A stretch of 64,000 nucleotides of DNA from Steroidobacter gossypii. GTDB lineage: Bacteria > Pseudomonadota > Gammaproteobacteria > Steroidobacterales > Steroidobacteraceae. Shown here one piece after another: positions 41,338 through 49,729 of the stretch; position 1 is the stretch's first letter, and every line of letters begins with the position of its first letter. A program made the translations under genes and the position numbers. The stretch spans positions 1,240,001 to 1,304,000 of the forward strand of contig NZ_JAEVLS010000002.1 of NCBI RefSeq assembly GCF_016801985.1, given 5' to 3'. The notes beneath the pieces were generated by a model. The model had not been told where the DNA came from. It saw nothing but the letters and a program-made list of their open reading frames with translations, and made no database searches.

Positions 41338-42092
41338 GATCTGGCAAGGCTTTCGGTCAACCAGCTGGCATTGCGCTCACGTCGCAGGATCTCCCCCCGG
41401 AGGCGATCGCAGAGCACCGCGCCGAAGTACAGCACGAAGGCCAGCATCATGATCAATAACGGCCAGAGCATGGACCCTTCGATGGAGGGGGCGGCAAGTT
41501 TCGAGATACTGGGGCCCTGGTGCAAGCTGTTCCACCAGACCACGGAGTATTTGACGATGGGCACATTGACCACCCCCACGATCGCCAGGATGGCGCTGGC
41601 GCGGTCGGCTCGCTGCGTGTCGTCGAAAGACGCTCGCAAGGCCATGTAGCCCAGATATAAGAAGAGAAGAATGAGCTCGGAGGTGAGCCTCGGGTCCCAC
41701 TCCCACCAGGTGCCCCACATGGGCTTGCCGTAGATCGAGCCGGTCACCAGGGTTGCGACCGTGAACCAGGCGCCGATCGGCGCGCAGGCCGCGGCGACCG
41801 CATGGGCCAGCTTGATGCGCCAGATGACGCCGACAGCCGCGGCCACCGCCATCACCGTGTAGATCATCAGGGACAGCGACGCGCTCGGCACGTGGACATA
41901 AATAATGCGGAATGCGTCCTTCTGCTGGTAATCCTCGGGCGCGAGCACCAGCCCGCCGAACGCGCCGATCGCCATCAGCGCAATCGCCGGCCAGAACAGC
42001 CACGGGCGCACCAGCCCGGCCGTGCGGTAGGCGTAAGGCGGCGAGCTGAGCTTGTGAAACCACAGCCACATAGCTTGTTTAGGACTCCACAC
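41334..42092 (-). CDS. ccmC: Heme exporter protein CcmC
   Basis: The product is 252 aa with six spans. The WWD motif GTWWEWDPRLTSELI is intact, and the HVPSA His in IIYVHVPSASLS is the heme ligand. It presents heme to CcmE. Confidence 0.96.
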   Translation of the reverse strand: MWSPKQAMWLWFHKLSSPPYAYRTAGLVRPWLFWPAIALMAIGAFGGLVLAPEDYQQKDAFRIIYVHVPSASLSLMIYTVMAVAAAVGVIWRIKLAHAVAAACAPIGAWFTVATLVTGSIYGKPMWGTWWEWDPRLTSELILLFLYLGYMALRASFDDTQRADRASAILAIVGVVNVPIVKYSVVWWNSLHQGPSISKLAAPSIEGSMLWPLLIMMLAFVLYFGAVLCDRLRGEILRRERNASWLTESLARS

Positions 42093-42777
42093 TGATCCGC
42101 ATGGCGGCAGCCATGGCGAAAGGCCCCAGGCTGACGAAGAACAACAGTAACGCTGCCAGCAAGTTTAGCGGACCGGCCACCGCTTCGCCGTGCATCGCCA
42201 GATCCACCGCGCGGGCGCCGAAGATCAGCACCGGCATCTCCAGCGGCAGCACCAGCAACGCTAGCAGTACGCTGCCGCGCCGGACACTCACCGTGAGAGC
42301 TGCTCCGATAGCCCCCAACACCGACAGCGATCCGGTCCCAAGCGCCAGCGTTCCGGCCAGCACCGGCCATACAGACTGCGGCATTCCCAAAGCAGTTCCC
42401 ACGATCGGCGCCATCAACACCAGCGGCAGGCCGGTCAGCAGCCAGTGCGTGGCGGTCTTGGCCAGCAGCAGCAGCGACAACGGCTGGCCCGACAGAACCC
42501 ATTGCTCCATGGTGCCGTCTTCGACGTCCGGCCTGAATAGCGATTCAAGCGCGAGCAGCGAGGCCAGCATCGCGGCCACCCACAGCACCCCGGGCGAGAT
42601 CTTGCGCAGCTCATCCAGCGCCGGGCTGATGGCGAGCGGGAACAGCGTCGTGACGATCACGAAAAATATCAGCGGCTGCAGCACCTGGTCCCAATGCCGC
42701 ACGGCCAGCCGCAAGTCGCGAGCCATCACCAGCATCAGGATTTTGCTCAAGCCTGGCGTCGTCTGAACCGACGACAT
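42079..42777 (-). CDS. ccmB: Heme exporter permease CcmB
   Basis: The product is 232 aa from ATG 42777, sharing a base with the ccmA stop (TGATG). It has six spans, with family segments LQPLIFFVIVTTLFPLAISP and EDGTMEQWVLSGQPL. It forms the ABC permease with CcmA that drives release of holo-CcmE. Confidence 0.95.
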   Translation of the reverse strand: MSSVQTTPGLSKILMLVMARDLRLAVRHWDQVLQPLIFFVIVTTLFPLAISPALDELRKISPGVLWVAAMLASLLALESLFRPDVEDGTMEQWVLSGQPLSLLLLAKTATHWLLTGLPLVLMAPIVGTALGMPQSVWPVLAGTLALGTGSLSVLGAIGAALTVSVRRGSVLLALLVLPLEMPVLIFGARAVDLAMHGEAVAGPLNLLAALLLFFVSLGPFAMAAAMRISVES

Positions 42778-43424
42778 CACTGCAACTCCAGCGTGCGCAC
42801 GCCCGGCTGACCTTGCAGCAGCAGCTGATGCGCGGCAGTCAGGATCATGCCGCCTTGTCGCATGTGGTCGGCGATGCGCGCTTCGAACAGCGCGATGCCA
42901 GCCTTGTCCAGGTTGGTAATGGGCTCGTCCAGAATCCACAGCGATGCACGGGTCAGCATCACGCGAGCCAGCGCGACTCGACGCTTCTGCCCGGCCGAGA
43001 GCGCACGCACCGGCAGGTCCGAGCATGACTCGATTCGCAGCAGTTGAAGAGTGTCGCGCAATTCCTCCGTCGTCACGTCGCGACGGATCGAGACCGCGAA
43101 GCGGAGGTTCTCCAGCGCGGTGAGATCCGACTTGAGCCCGTTGACGTGCGCGAGGTATGCGAGCTCGCGGTGATAGTCGTCGTTGGCAGCGGGCAGCGGC
43201 TGCCCCTGCCAGAAGATCTCGCCCGCCTCCACCGGCAACAATCCAGCCACCGAGCGCAGCAGGCTGGTCTTGCCCACGCCGTTCGGTCCCACCACCTGCA
43301 ACAGCTCACCGGCGTGAAGCGCGAAGGACACGCCGCGCAACAAGTGTTTTTCACCGCGCCAGAGATGGACGGCGCGCGCTTCTAATTGCGGCTGCGTCGA
43401 AGTCGCAGCGTCCTTGGCGAGCAT
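42777..43424 (-). CDS. ccmA: Heme exporter ATP-binding protein CcmA
   Basis: The product is 215 aa. Walker A is GPNGVGKTS, the signature is LSAGQKRRVALAR, and Walker B is LWILDEP. It is the first gene of the operon, with 92 bp to the divergently placed tRNA-Leu gene, so the ccm promoter lies there. Confidence 0.95.
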   Translation of the reverse strand: MLAKDAATSTQPQLEARAVHLWRGEKHLLRGVSFALHAGELLQVVGPNGVGKTSLLRSVAGLLPVEAGEIFWQGQPLPAANDDYHRELAYLAHVNGLKSDLTALENLRFAVSIRRDVTTEELRDTLQLLRIESCSDLPVRALSAGQKRRVALARVMLTRASLWILDEPITNLDKAGIALFEARIADHMRQGGMILTAAHQLLLQGQPGVRTLELQ

Positions 43425-43516
43425 GCTGGTGGAGTTGTCGGCTTGTTCGTCATGCCTGTTTGGCGCGCGCAGTTTAGCAGACTGCCCCGGACTGGCTTAC
43501 AATCCACGCCCGCCCT

Positions 43517-43872
43517 GCCCGGGTGGCGAAATTGGTAGACGCAAGGGACTTAAAAAGTTGAGCACCCGGTTCGGAAACGGCCGGCGTGAATGGGGTCAAA
43601 TTCGGGGAACCAGCCTCACGCTCGCGCTCGCTGCGCGCGTGCCTGCAATCCCGAGCTAAGCCTGGCGCCCCGTGGCGCGAGGAAAGTGTAGAGACTTGAC
43701 GGCCCCTGTCTAACTCTCGCTCGGCCTTGAGCCCGCGAGACACGACAAAGAGAAAGTCCAGACTCCAAAGACCCGCTGATTAAGAGTCAGTGGGTCGCAG
43801 CGAAAGCTGTAGCGAGTACGAAAATCCCTCGGAGGCAACTCCGTACCGGTTCGATTCCGGTCCCGGGCACCA
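43517..43872 (+). tRNA. trnL: tRNA-Leu(UAA), interrupted by a group I intron
   Basis: The 5' exon (43517-43551, 35 nt) and 3' exon (43821-43872, 52 nt including encoded CCA) join to an 87-nt tRNA. The acceptor GCCCGGG pairs with CCCGGGC. The anticodon stem AGGGA/TCCCT has loop CTTAAAA with anticodon TAA. The variable arm (GGAG/CTCC) and T stem (ACCGG/CCGGT) are perfect. The exons are separated after U34, so a plain scan for an uninterrupted tRNA would miss the gene. Confidence 0.95.
43552..43820 (+). ncRNA. Group I self-splicing intron in the tRNA-Leu(UAA) anticodon loop
   Basis: The intron is 269 nt. It begins AAAAAGTTGAGC after the exon U and ends in G (GAGTACG). Conserved elements match the cyanobacterial tRNA-Leu intron as I recall it: AATCCCGAGCTAAGCC (43647-43662, P/Q side of the core), GTGTAGAGACTTGACGG (43686-43702, R element with the guanosine site), AGAAAGTCC (43752-43760, S element) and the hairpin GCAGCGAAAGCTGT (43797-43810, P9). 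No ORF of useful length is inside. The IC3 subgroup is inferred. Confidence 0.93.
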
Positions 43873-44177
43873 TCTCTCGCGGGGACGCTTTCTCCTGGAT
43901 CTTCTTCTGCGCCTCATCAAAGCGGCGCTTCACGCACGCGCCACGCTCCAGCTGGAGGCGCACTGTCAAATCCAGCCCGCTAAGTGCATCCTGTTCGTAT
44001 GTACAGTAAGGGGCGATCAAGGTAGCTTCCTTATATCGTTTCCTAACGCTGATCGCCCAGTTCGACCGCCGTGGCGGTTGGCCGGACGGATCTACGCAGT
44101 CTTGCGCACACTGGCTGAACTGGAAGTGCGGCATCAGCTTCTGCGCGGCGCTCGAGAAAGTCAGAACAGCGCGGGCT

Positions 44178-45329
44178 TTGGAGAAGCTGCCGAAGATTTC
44201 CGCGGCCATGGAGCGCGGTGAGCTTAGCTACTCCAAGGTGCGAGAGTTGACGCGCGTTGCCTGCCCCGCCGCTGAAGACTATCTTCTGATGATCGCCACG
44301 CACGGCACCGCGCAACATGTGGAACGGCTGGTTCGTTATTACCGGAACGCGAAGGAATCGGAGGAACTGACGCGAGAAGCTCGGCAGCAAAAAGATCGTA
44401 TGCTTCAGTTCTTCTACGATCACGATGGCTCGGTAGTCATCAAAGCACGCTTGCCAGCGCAGTCGGGTGCACTGTTCATGAAGGCAATCGAGAAGGCTGT
44501 CGACGACTTGTGGGAGACCGAGCCGGAAGCCGTAGAGACAGACACTCCAGCTGGAGCGCCGAATGTTAAATTCCTGCCCACGCGAACCAAGCGCGCGGAT
44601 GCGCTGGAGTTGCTGGCTGAAAGTTTCCTGCAGAACGGCGCGGCGACAATGAGCGGTGGCGACAAACATCAGATTGTTGTGCACGTCGATATGGAAACAC
44701 TGCAGACCGGGTGCGCGGGCCGATGCGAGATCGACGATGGCACGCATATCGCTGCGGAGACTGCGCGACGGCTCGCGTGTGATGCGAGCGTAGTCGGCAT
44801 GGTTGAAGATGAGAACGGCGATCCGCTCAGTGTCGGTCGCAAAACACGATCCATCCCACCTGCTCTACAACGTGCGCTCCGCGCGCGTGACAAAGGCTGT
44901 CGCTTTCCGGGATGCTGCAACACTCGATATACAGACGCGCACCATGTGGTCCATTGGGCACACGGCGGCGAAACGAAGCTGTCCAATCTTTTGCTGTTGT
45001 GTCGGTTCCACCATCGCGCGGTTCATGAAGAAAAGGTCATCGTTCAGACCCTGGACGACGGCGCAGTTCGGTTCCTGCGACCGGACGGCGAGAGATTCGA
45101 TGGCGTAGCGCGCGGCCACAGCCAGCCGATCGGCGACTGGCGAGAGTTGCCGCGCCAACACGAACAACAAGAGATCGTCATCAACGCTCGAACGGCCGTC
45201 ACCCGGTGGGATGGCGGACCGATGGATTTTGGAAGGGCGGTCAGCAGTCTCCTCCATCGCTTTCGGAAGGCCAAGAATCCTCCACGTGGAGGATTGCTCC
45301 CGCCAGACGAACCACCGGTCGAATTGTAA
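44178..45329 (+). CDS. HNH endonuclease, DUF222 (13E12-like) family, probably 5'-truncated
   Basis: The C-terminal HNH site is intact (CRFPGCCNTRYTDAHHVVHW, then LLCRFHHRAVHE). The DUF222 domain fills the N-terminal part. Family-like sequence continues in frame upstream to 44010 (FLTLIAQFDRRGGW, SCAHWLNWKCGIS), but this stretch has no ATG, GTG or TTG before TTG 44178 and is closed by TAA at 44007. Members normally begin some 60-90 residues earlier. The gene is therefore likely a remnant or starts at a poor internal codon. It begins about 300 bp after the tRNA-Leu gene. Confidence 0.7.
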   Translation: MEKLPKISAAMERGELSYSKVRELTRVACPAAEDYLLMIATHGTAQHVERLVRYYRNAKESEELTREARQQKDRMLQFFYDHDGSVVIKARLPAQSGALFMKAIEKAVDDLWETEPEAVETDTPAGAPNVKFLPTRTKRADALELLAESFLQNGAATMSGGDKHQIVVHVDMETLQTGCAGRCEIDDGTHIAAETARRLACDASVVGMVEDENGDPLSVGRKTRSIPPALQRALRARDKGCRFPGCCNTRYTDAHHVVHWAHGGETKLSNLLLLCRFHHRAVHEEKVIVQTLDDGAVRFLRPDGERFDGVARGHSQPIGDWRELPRQHEQQEIVINARTAVTRWDGGPMDFGRAVSSLLHRFRKAKNPPRGGLLPPDEPPVEL

Positions 45330-45504
45330 GAGTCACTTTCAGAGCACGCAGCTCCTGCTCCTCTGACAGCGAGATCGCGATCTCGCTGAGTTACTTCTCG
45401 CGTAGACAGCCAGGCGGCGAGCCGTCATCATCCGCCGACATACCAGAAACAACAAAATGCAGCCAGCCTGAGCGTTGAGCAGGTGGGCGCAGGGACCGTG
45501 AGCC

Positions 45505-47481
45505 TTGGAAAAGCGGTTTCGTGAAGACATCGAAGGACTCCGCGGATTTGCCATTCTGGCGGTGGTCGTTTTTCATTTCGGCGTCGAGGTCTTTCCAGGC
45601 GGTTTCGTTGGCGTTGATATTTTCTTTGTCATCGCCGGGTATCTGATCACCGGTATGCTGCTCGGTGAGCTCGAGCGAACAAGGACCGTCGATCTGTGGC
45701 GGTTCTACGGCCGGCGCGCGCAGCGGTCGTTGCCGCTTGCGCTGGTGGTTTCGGTCGTGACGCTGCTGCTTGTGCTGCTCTTTCTCTCTCCGGCCGAGCA
45801 AACGTCCGCGGCCAATGGGGCGCTCGCCGCCTCCTTGTATGCGAGCAACCTTTGGTTCATGACGTTGCTCCCGGACTATTTCGCACCGGAAAGCATCTTC
45901 AATCCGTTCCTGCACACCTGGGCGCTATCAGCCGCGGCGCAGTTCTACCTGGTATGGCCGGTCCTGCTATTGCTTCTCTGGCGTTGGCGGCCATCAGTAC
46001 GAAACATGGCGGTCGCGATGACCGTATTGACGTTGTTGTCGTTCGCGCTGTGCCTTTGGCTGAGTTATCGAAAGCAATCGTGGGCCTTCTATGCGTCGCC
46101 CACTCGCGCCTGGGAGTTCGGCGTCGGCGCGCTGGCTGCTTTGCGCCCAGTGACGGACTGGGCGCGACGTTCCAGAGTTGCTGTACCGATCGGCTGGCTG
46201 GGACTTGCAGTGTTGTGCGCGACGGTTCTGCTACTGACCGCGGACGCGCGCTTTCCTGGATGGATCGCATTGGTGCCGGTGCTGGCGACAGCCGCCATTC
46301 TCATTAGTGGTGTGAGTGACCAACCTGGCGGTCCGGCTAAGATTCTCAAGCTCTCCTGGATGCAATGGCTGGGCAAGCGCTCCTATGCGATCTATTTATG
46401 GCATTGGCCCATCGTGATGTTCGCCAGGGTGCTGGACCTTGGCGACCACGCAATGACGATCGCGATCTGCAGCGCGCTGGCAGTGATCTGCGCCGCCATC
46501 AGCTTTCGATGGTTGGAGCGTCCCATGAGATCGAGCGCATGGCTCGCGGCCAAACCAATGCGAGCGATCGCCGTTGGCGCAATGCTCATCGCGACGGGCG
46601 TTCTGATCGCCGTGAGCGCTGGCCAAGTCGCGCGCATGTTCTCGGCGCAGCCCGTCCACGCGGCGCTGATCCGCTCAATCAGCGAAGAGCCCCTGGCCAG
46701 CGGCAGCCCACAAAGATGCCTGATCATGTTCAAGTACGCCGCTCCCGTCAGCTGCACTTTCGGGGCGAGCGAGTCGCCAAAGACGGTGGTGTTGTTCGGC
46801 GACTCACATGCCGATCAATGGTCGACGCCGCTCGCGCAGCTCGCCAGCGAACAAGGCTGGCGACTGGTAACCTTTCTCAAAGCCACCTGCTCGGTCGCAG
46901 ACATCGTCGACTACAACCCTCGCTCGCGGCGCTACTGGCCCGAATGCGCTGAATGGCGAGCTCGCGCGATCGATGACATTCAGCAACTGCAGCCCGATCT
47001 GGTCATTCTCTCGCAAATGTCCAACGGCTTCATTCAAGGCCCGTGGACTTCCCGAGGCAGATACGCGGTCACTTATGAGCAGTGGGAAGCCGGGCTACGG
47101 CGCTCCCTGCAGCGACTGCGAGCAGCCAACGTCCCGGTGCTCCTCCTCCGAGACAGCCCGCTACCCAGAGCAAACATGGGACACTGCGTGGGTCGTGCAC
47201 GATGGCGCGGCACCTCGGAATCCAGTTGTGACGTTCCGATATCCATTGCGATCGACCCCGCACTCACAGCACTTGAAAGCGCAGTCGCCGCATCGACAGG
47301 CGCCATCTTCGCCGATCTGACGACTCGGTTCTGCGATGAGCACACCTGCCCCGCCGTGAAGTCAGGCGTCCTGGTCTACAAAGACGCAAATCACATTACC
47401 GAGGACTTCGCCAAGCTCCAGGTGCCCGCATTTCGCGCGCTGCTTGAAGAACACGAATTTCTGGCTGCACAGAAACATTGA
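45505..47481 (+). CDS. OafA/YrhL-type acyltransferase with C-terminal SGNH domain
   Basis: The product is 658 aa from TTG 45505. The N-terminal acyltransferase-3 domain has EDIEGLRGFAILAVVVFHF (with the catalytic His) and VGVDIFFVIAGYLITG, and about ten spans. From residue 420 a periplasmic SGNH hydrolase-like domain starts with VVLFGDSHADQW and ends with DANHITEDFAKL. These proteins O-acetylate lipopolysaccharide or other envelope glycans. No glycan cluster is adjacent. Confidence 0.88.
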   Translation: MEKRFREDIEGLRGFAILAVVVFHFGVEVFPGGFVGVDIFFVIAGYLITGMLLGELERTRTVDLWRFYGRRAQRSLPLALVVSVVTLLLVLLFLSPAEQTSAANGALAASLYASNLWFMTLLPDYFAPESIFNPFLHTWALSAAAQFYLVWPVLLLLLWRWRPSVRNMAVAMTVLTLLSFALCLWLSYRKQSWAFYASPTRAWEFGVGALAALRPVTDWARRSRVAVPIGWLGLAVLCATVLLLTADARFPGWIALVPVLATAAILISGVSDQPGGPAKILKLSWMQWLGKRSYAIYLWHWPIVMFARVLDLGDHAMTIAICSALAVICAAISFRWLERPMRSSAWLAAKPMRAIAVGAMLIATGVLIAVSAGQVARMFSAQPVHAALIRSISEEPLASGSPQRCLIMFKYAAPVSCTFGASESPKTVVLFGDSHADQWSTPLAQLASEQGWRLVTFLKATCSVADIVDYNPRSRRYWPECAEWRARAIDDIQQLQPDLVILSQMSNGFIQGPWTSRGRYAVTYEQWEAGLRRSLQRLRAANVPVLLLRDSPLPRANMGHCVGRARWRGTSESSCDVPISIAIDPALTALESAVAASTGAIFADLTTRFCDEHTCPAVKSGVLVYKDANHITEDFAKLQVPAFRALLEEHEFLAAQKH

Positions 47482-47632
47482 CGCGCGGCGATACCGCGCA
47501 GCACAGAAGCGGTCACAAAACACCCCGACCCGGTCTTACGCAGAGTCGACCCTCTCGAGGGTTCGATAGGCGCTCTCGCGGAAACAAGCAGTGTAGAGCG
47601 CGGGCAAAGAACGCTACTACGGAGTCGGGAGA

Positions 47633-48178
47633 ATGCAAAAGAAACTGGCGATTGGGGCAATGCTGGCATTTGCGTGTGTGCCGGCGATGGCGGAGTCGGA
47701 GGCCGGGTTCTATACCGGTGCGGGCGTTGGTAAGGTGACGTTGGAAGACGATAGCGCGGGCGTCGAGGTCGAGGGCAGCGACACGGGATTCAAGGTGTTC
47801 GGTGGCTATCGCTTCAATGAATACGCCTCACTCGAGATCGGCTACATCGACGCGGGAACGCCCGATGACACGGTCTCAGGGGTGCTCGTCGAGGCCGACG
47901 CGAGTGCAATACAAGCCTCGGCGCTATGGCAGATACCGATAAGCAATCGCTTCGAGGGCTACGTACGAGCCGGGTTCCTGGTCTGGGAATCCGAAAATTC
48001 CTTCTCGTTCGGCGGGACCACCTTCAGCGAAGAGAATGACGGCACAGACTTCGCGTACGGTATCGGCGCCGCCGTCCACGTCACGCCCAAGTTTGGCCTG
48101 CGCGCCGAGTTCGAAGGCGCCGAGTTGGATGGTACGGACATGCGGGCGCTCTCGATTGCTGGATTGTTCAGGTTTTAA
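47633..48178 (+). CDS. Outer-membrane beta-barrel protein (OmpA/porin-like small barrel)
   Basis: The product is 181 aa. A signal peptide ends near PAMAES. Alternating strands of an eight-stranded barrel follow (GFYTGAGVGKVTLE, GFKVFGGYRFNEYASLEIGYI, FEGYVRAGFLVW, FAYGIGAAVHVTPKFGLRAEF), and the C-terminus is Phe, as outer-membrane assembly requires. The ligand is unknown. Its stop overlaps the convergent hydrolase stop. Confidence 0.85.
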   Translation: MQKKLAIGAMLAFACVPAMAESEAGFYTGAGVGKVTLEDDSAGVEVEGSDTGFKVFGGYRFNEYASLEIGYIDAGTPDDTVSGVLVEADASAIQASALWQIPISNRFEGYVRAGFLVWESENSFSFGGTTFSEENDGTDFAYGIGAAVHVTPKFGLRAEFEGAELDGTDMRALSIAGLFRF

Positions 48179-49542
48179 TCGACCGGTCTGGCCGCCCCTG
48201 GCCAGCCGGGGGCGGCCGACATCTCCGCGCTCCCGTACTTCGAGGCGCGCTGCTTGCCATGGATGAAGTCGCGCATCATTTGAAAGTAGCCATCCGGCTG
48301 TCGTGTCGAGACGCGCTCCCCATCCGCCAACGTCTCGAACTCATACATGCCGTGGTCGGCATCGGCAAACACGGCGGTCGTGATCGGGCGCCCGTTGTTT
48401 CTGAGTGCGGTCAAACGTCGCAGAGTTTCAAAAGGCGGCGCGTCGCGGTCTTGGCCGCCGAGGATCCAGAGTTGAGGCACATCGAGATTGGATAGGACAG
48501 GCATCGGGTCGTAGTGGGCCGGCACGCCGTCGAGCAGAACGGGACCATCCTTGCGCCACTGCTCCGGTGTGCCGCTCAGGAGATAGGAAGTGATATTGCC
48601 GCGGACGAATTTGAACCACGGCTCGGCGCCGTACTTGCGCTTCACCGCTTCGAGCTGATCCCAACCCTCATTGAAATTGGTTTCGATGATGCGCGCCGTC
48701 GCGTCGGCCACTTCCATGGCTTTGGCTTTGATGTCCGGCCCGAAGCCGGCGCGCTGCATATCGAACTCAATGGCCTCGCGGTCTTCCTGCAACGGTGAGA
48801 CCGCCAGACCGAAGCTCACAATGACGAAGTCGACGGGTTCGATGCGCGCGGCCAAGGGCGCGACCCACCCGCCCTGGCTGCCGCCTTGATATCCAACGCG
48901 ACCGGCACGGGCGCCTGCGAGGCGGCGGGCCTCATGCATGGCGTGGATCGCGTCGGCGGCGAGCAGCAAATAGTTTTGCGTGTAACGTCCGCCTGAAGCG
49001 CCCGTGCCGCGCTTGTCATAGGCAAACACGCCGATGCCGGCGCTCGCAAACTGTCGCTGCAATGAGTACGTCTCGAGCGCGGAGTCATGTTCTGCGCCGT
49101 GAATCAATACGACAATCGGAACACGGGCATCGCCGGGAGGCATCGTCAGCCGCCCTGCCAACTCGACCCCGCTCCCTTGAAAGCGCGTATCGACCTGCAC
49201 CAACGCCTCGCGTCGGCCCGGTACATTGTCGAAACGAATTTCACCTCGATCGCAATCGGAGAACGTGACGTGATGTCCGTCGGGGCGGTCCGTCCAGCCG
49301 AGGGTGCTTACCCAGCGACCGTTTGCTCGAGTCTTCAGGGCGCCGGTGCGCCCATCTTCGAGTCGCCAACGAAGTTGTCCGGGCGACGCCGGCCCGATGT
49401 CGAGCGATGCGCCGCCGGCCAAGCGGTAGCTGCCGATCTCACAAGGTGTGGCCGCTTTGGAATCCGCCAGGGCGGCGACCGCAAGCAACGCACTTGCGAG
49501 CGTGGCGACAATCGCAACGCTTGCGCACTGGATCAACTTCAT
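48175..49542 (-). CDS. Secreted alpha/beta hydrolase (serine esterase/peptidase-like)
   Basis: The product is 455 aa from ATG 49542 (KLIQCASVAIVATLASALL, a signal peptide). An N-terminal beta-rich domain of about 120 residues precedes the hydrolase domain, with VVLIHGAEHDSALE (oxyanion region), GVFAYDKRGTGASGG and nucleophile motif GYQGGSQGGW. Asp and His lie in ILGGQDRDAPP and DADHGMYEFE. It resembles the S9/DLH-like hydrolases with CocE-like loops. The substrate is unknown. Confidence 0.78.
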   Translation of the reverse strand: MKLIQCASVAIVATLASALLAVAALADSKAATPCEIGSYRLAGGASLDIGPASPGQLRWRLEDGRTGALKTRANGRWVSTLGWTDRPDGHHVTFSDCDRGEIRFDNVPGRREALVQVDTRFQGSGVELAGRLTMPPGDARVPIVVLIHGAEHDSALETYSLQRQFASAGIGVFAYDKRGTGASGGRYTQNYLLLAADAIHAMHEARRLAGARAGRVGYQGGSQGGWVAPLAARIEPVDFVIVSFGLAVSPLQEDREAIEFDMQRAGFGPDIKAKAMEVADATARIIETNFNEGWDQLEAVKRKYGAEPWFKFVRGNITSYLLSGTPEQWRKDGPVLLDGVPAHYDPMPVLSNLDVPQLWILGGQDRDAPPFETLRRLTALRNNGRPITTAVFADADHGMYEFETLADGERVSTRQPDGYFQMMRDFIHGKQRASKYGSAEMSAAPGWPGAARPVD

Positions 49543-49729
49543 CAGGTGCACCTTCAGATTCCGTGGTTCGACCGGGCTGAGGACTTCAGACGAGCCGGGC
49601 GGGAATAAGGTTGCACTCGGCCAGAGATTCGACTCACTCGCCGGATCGAATGACGATGACAACAGTCGGAATGCGTGCGCGATCCCTATACACTGTCGTC
49701 ACTCGTGCGATCACAGAAGGATCTTCGCC

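Noticed and set aside
43517-43551. A truncated tRNA-Leu fragment, as if left by an integrated element
   Set aside because: The missing 3' half follows 269 nt downstream with perfect pairing in all arms, and the spacer has group I core elements, so it is one split gene.
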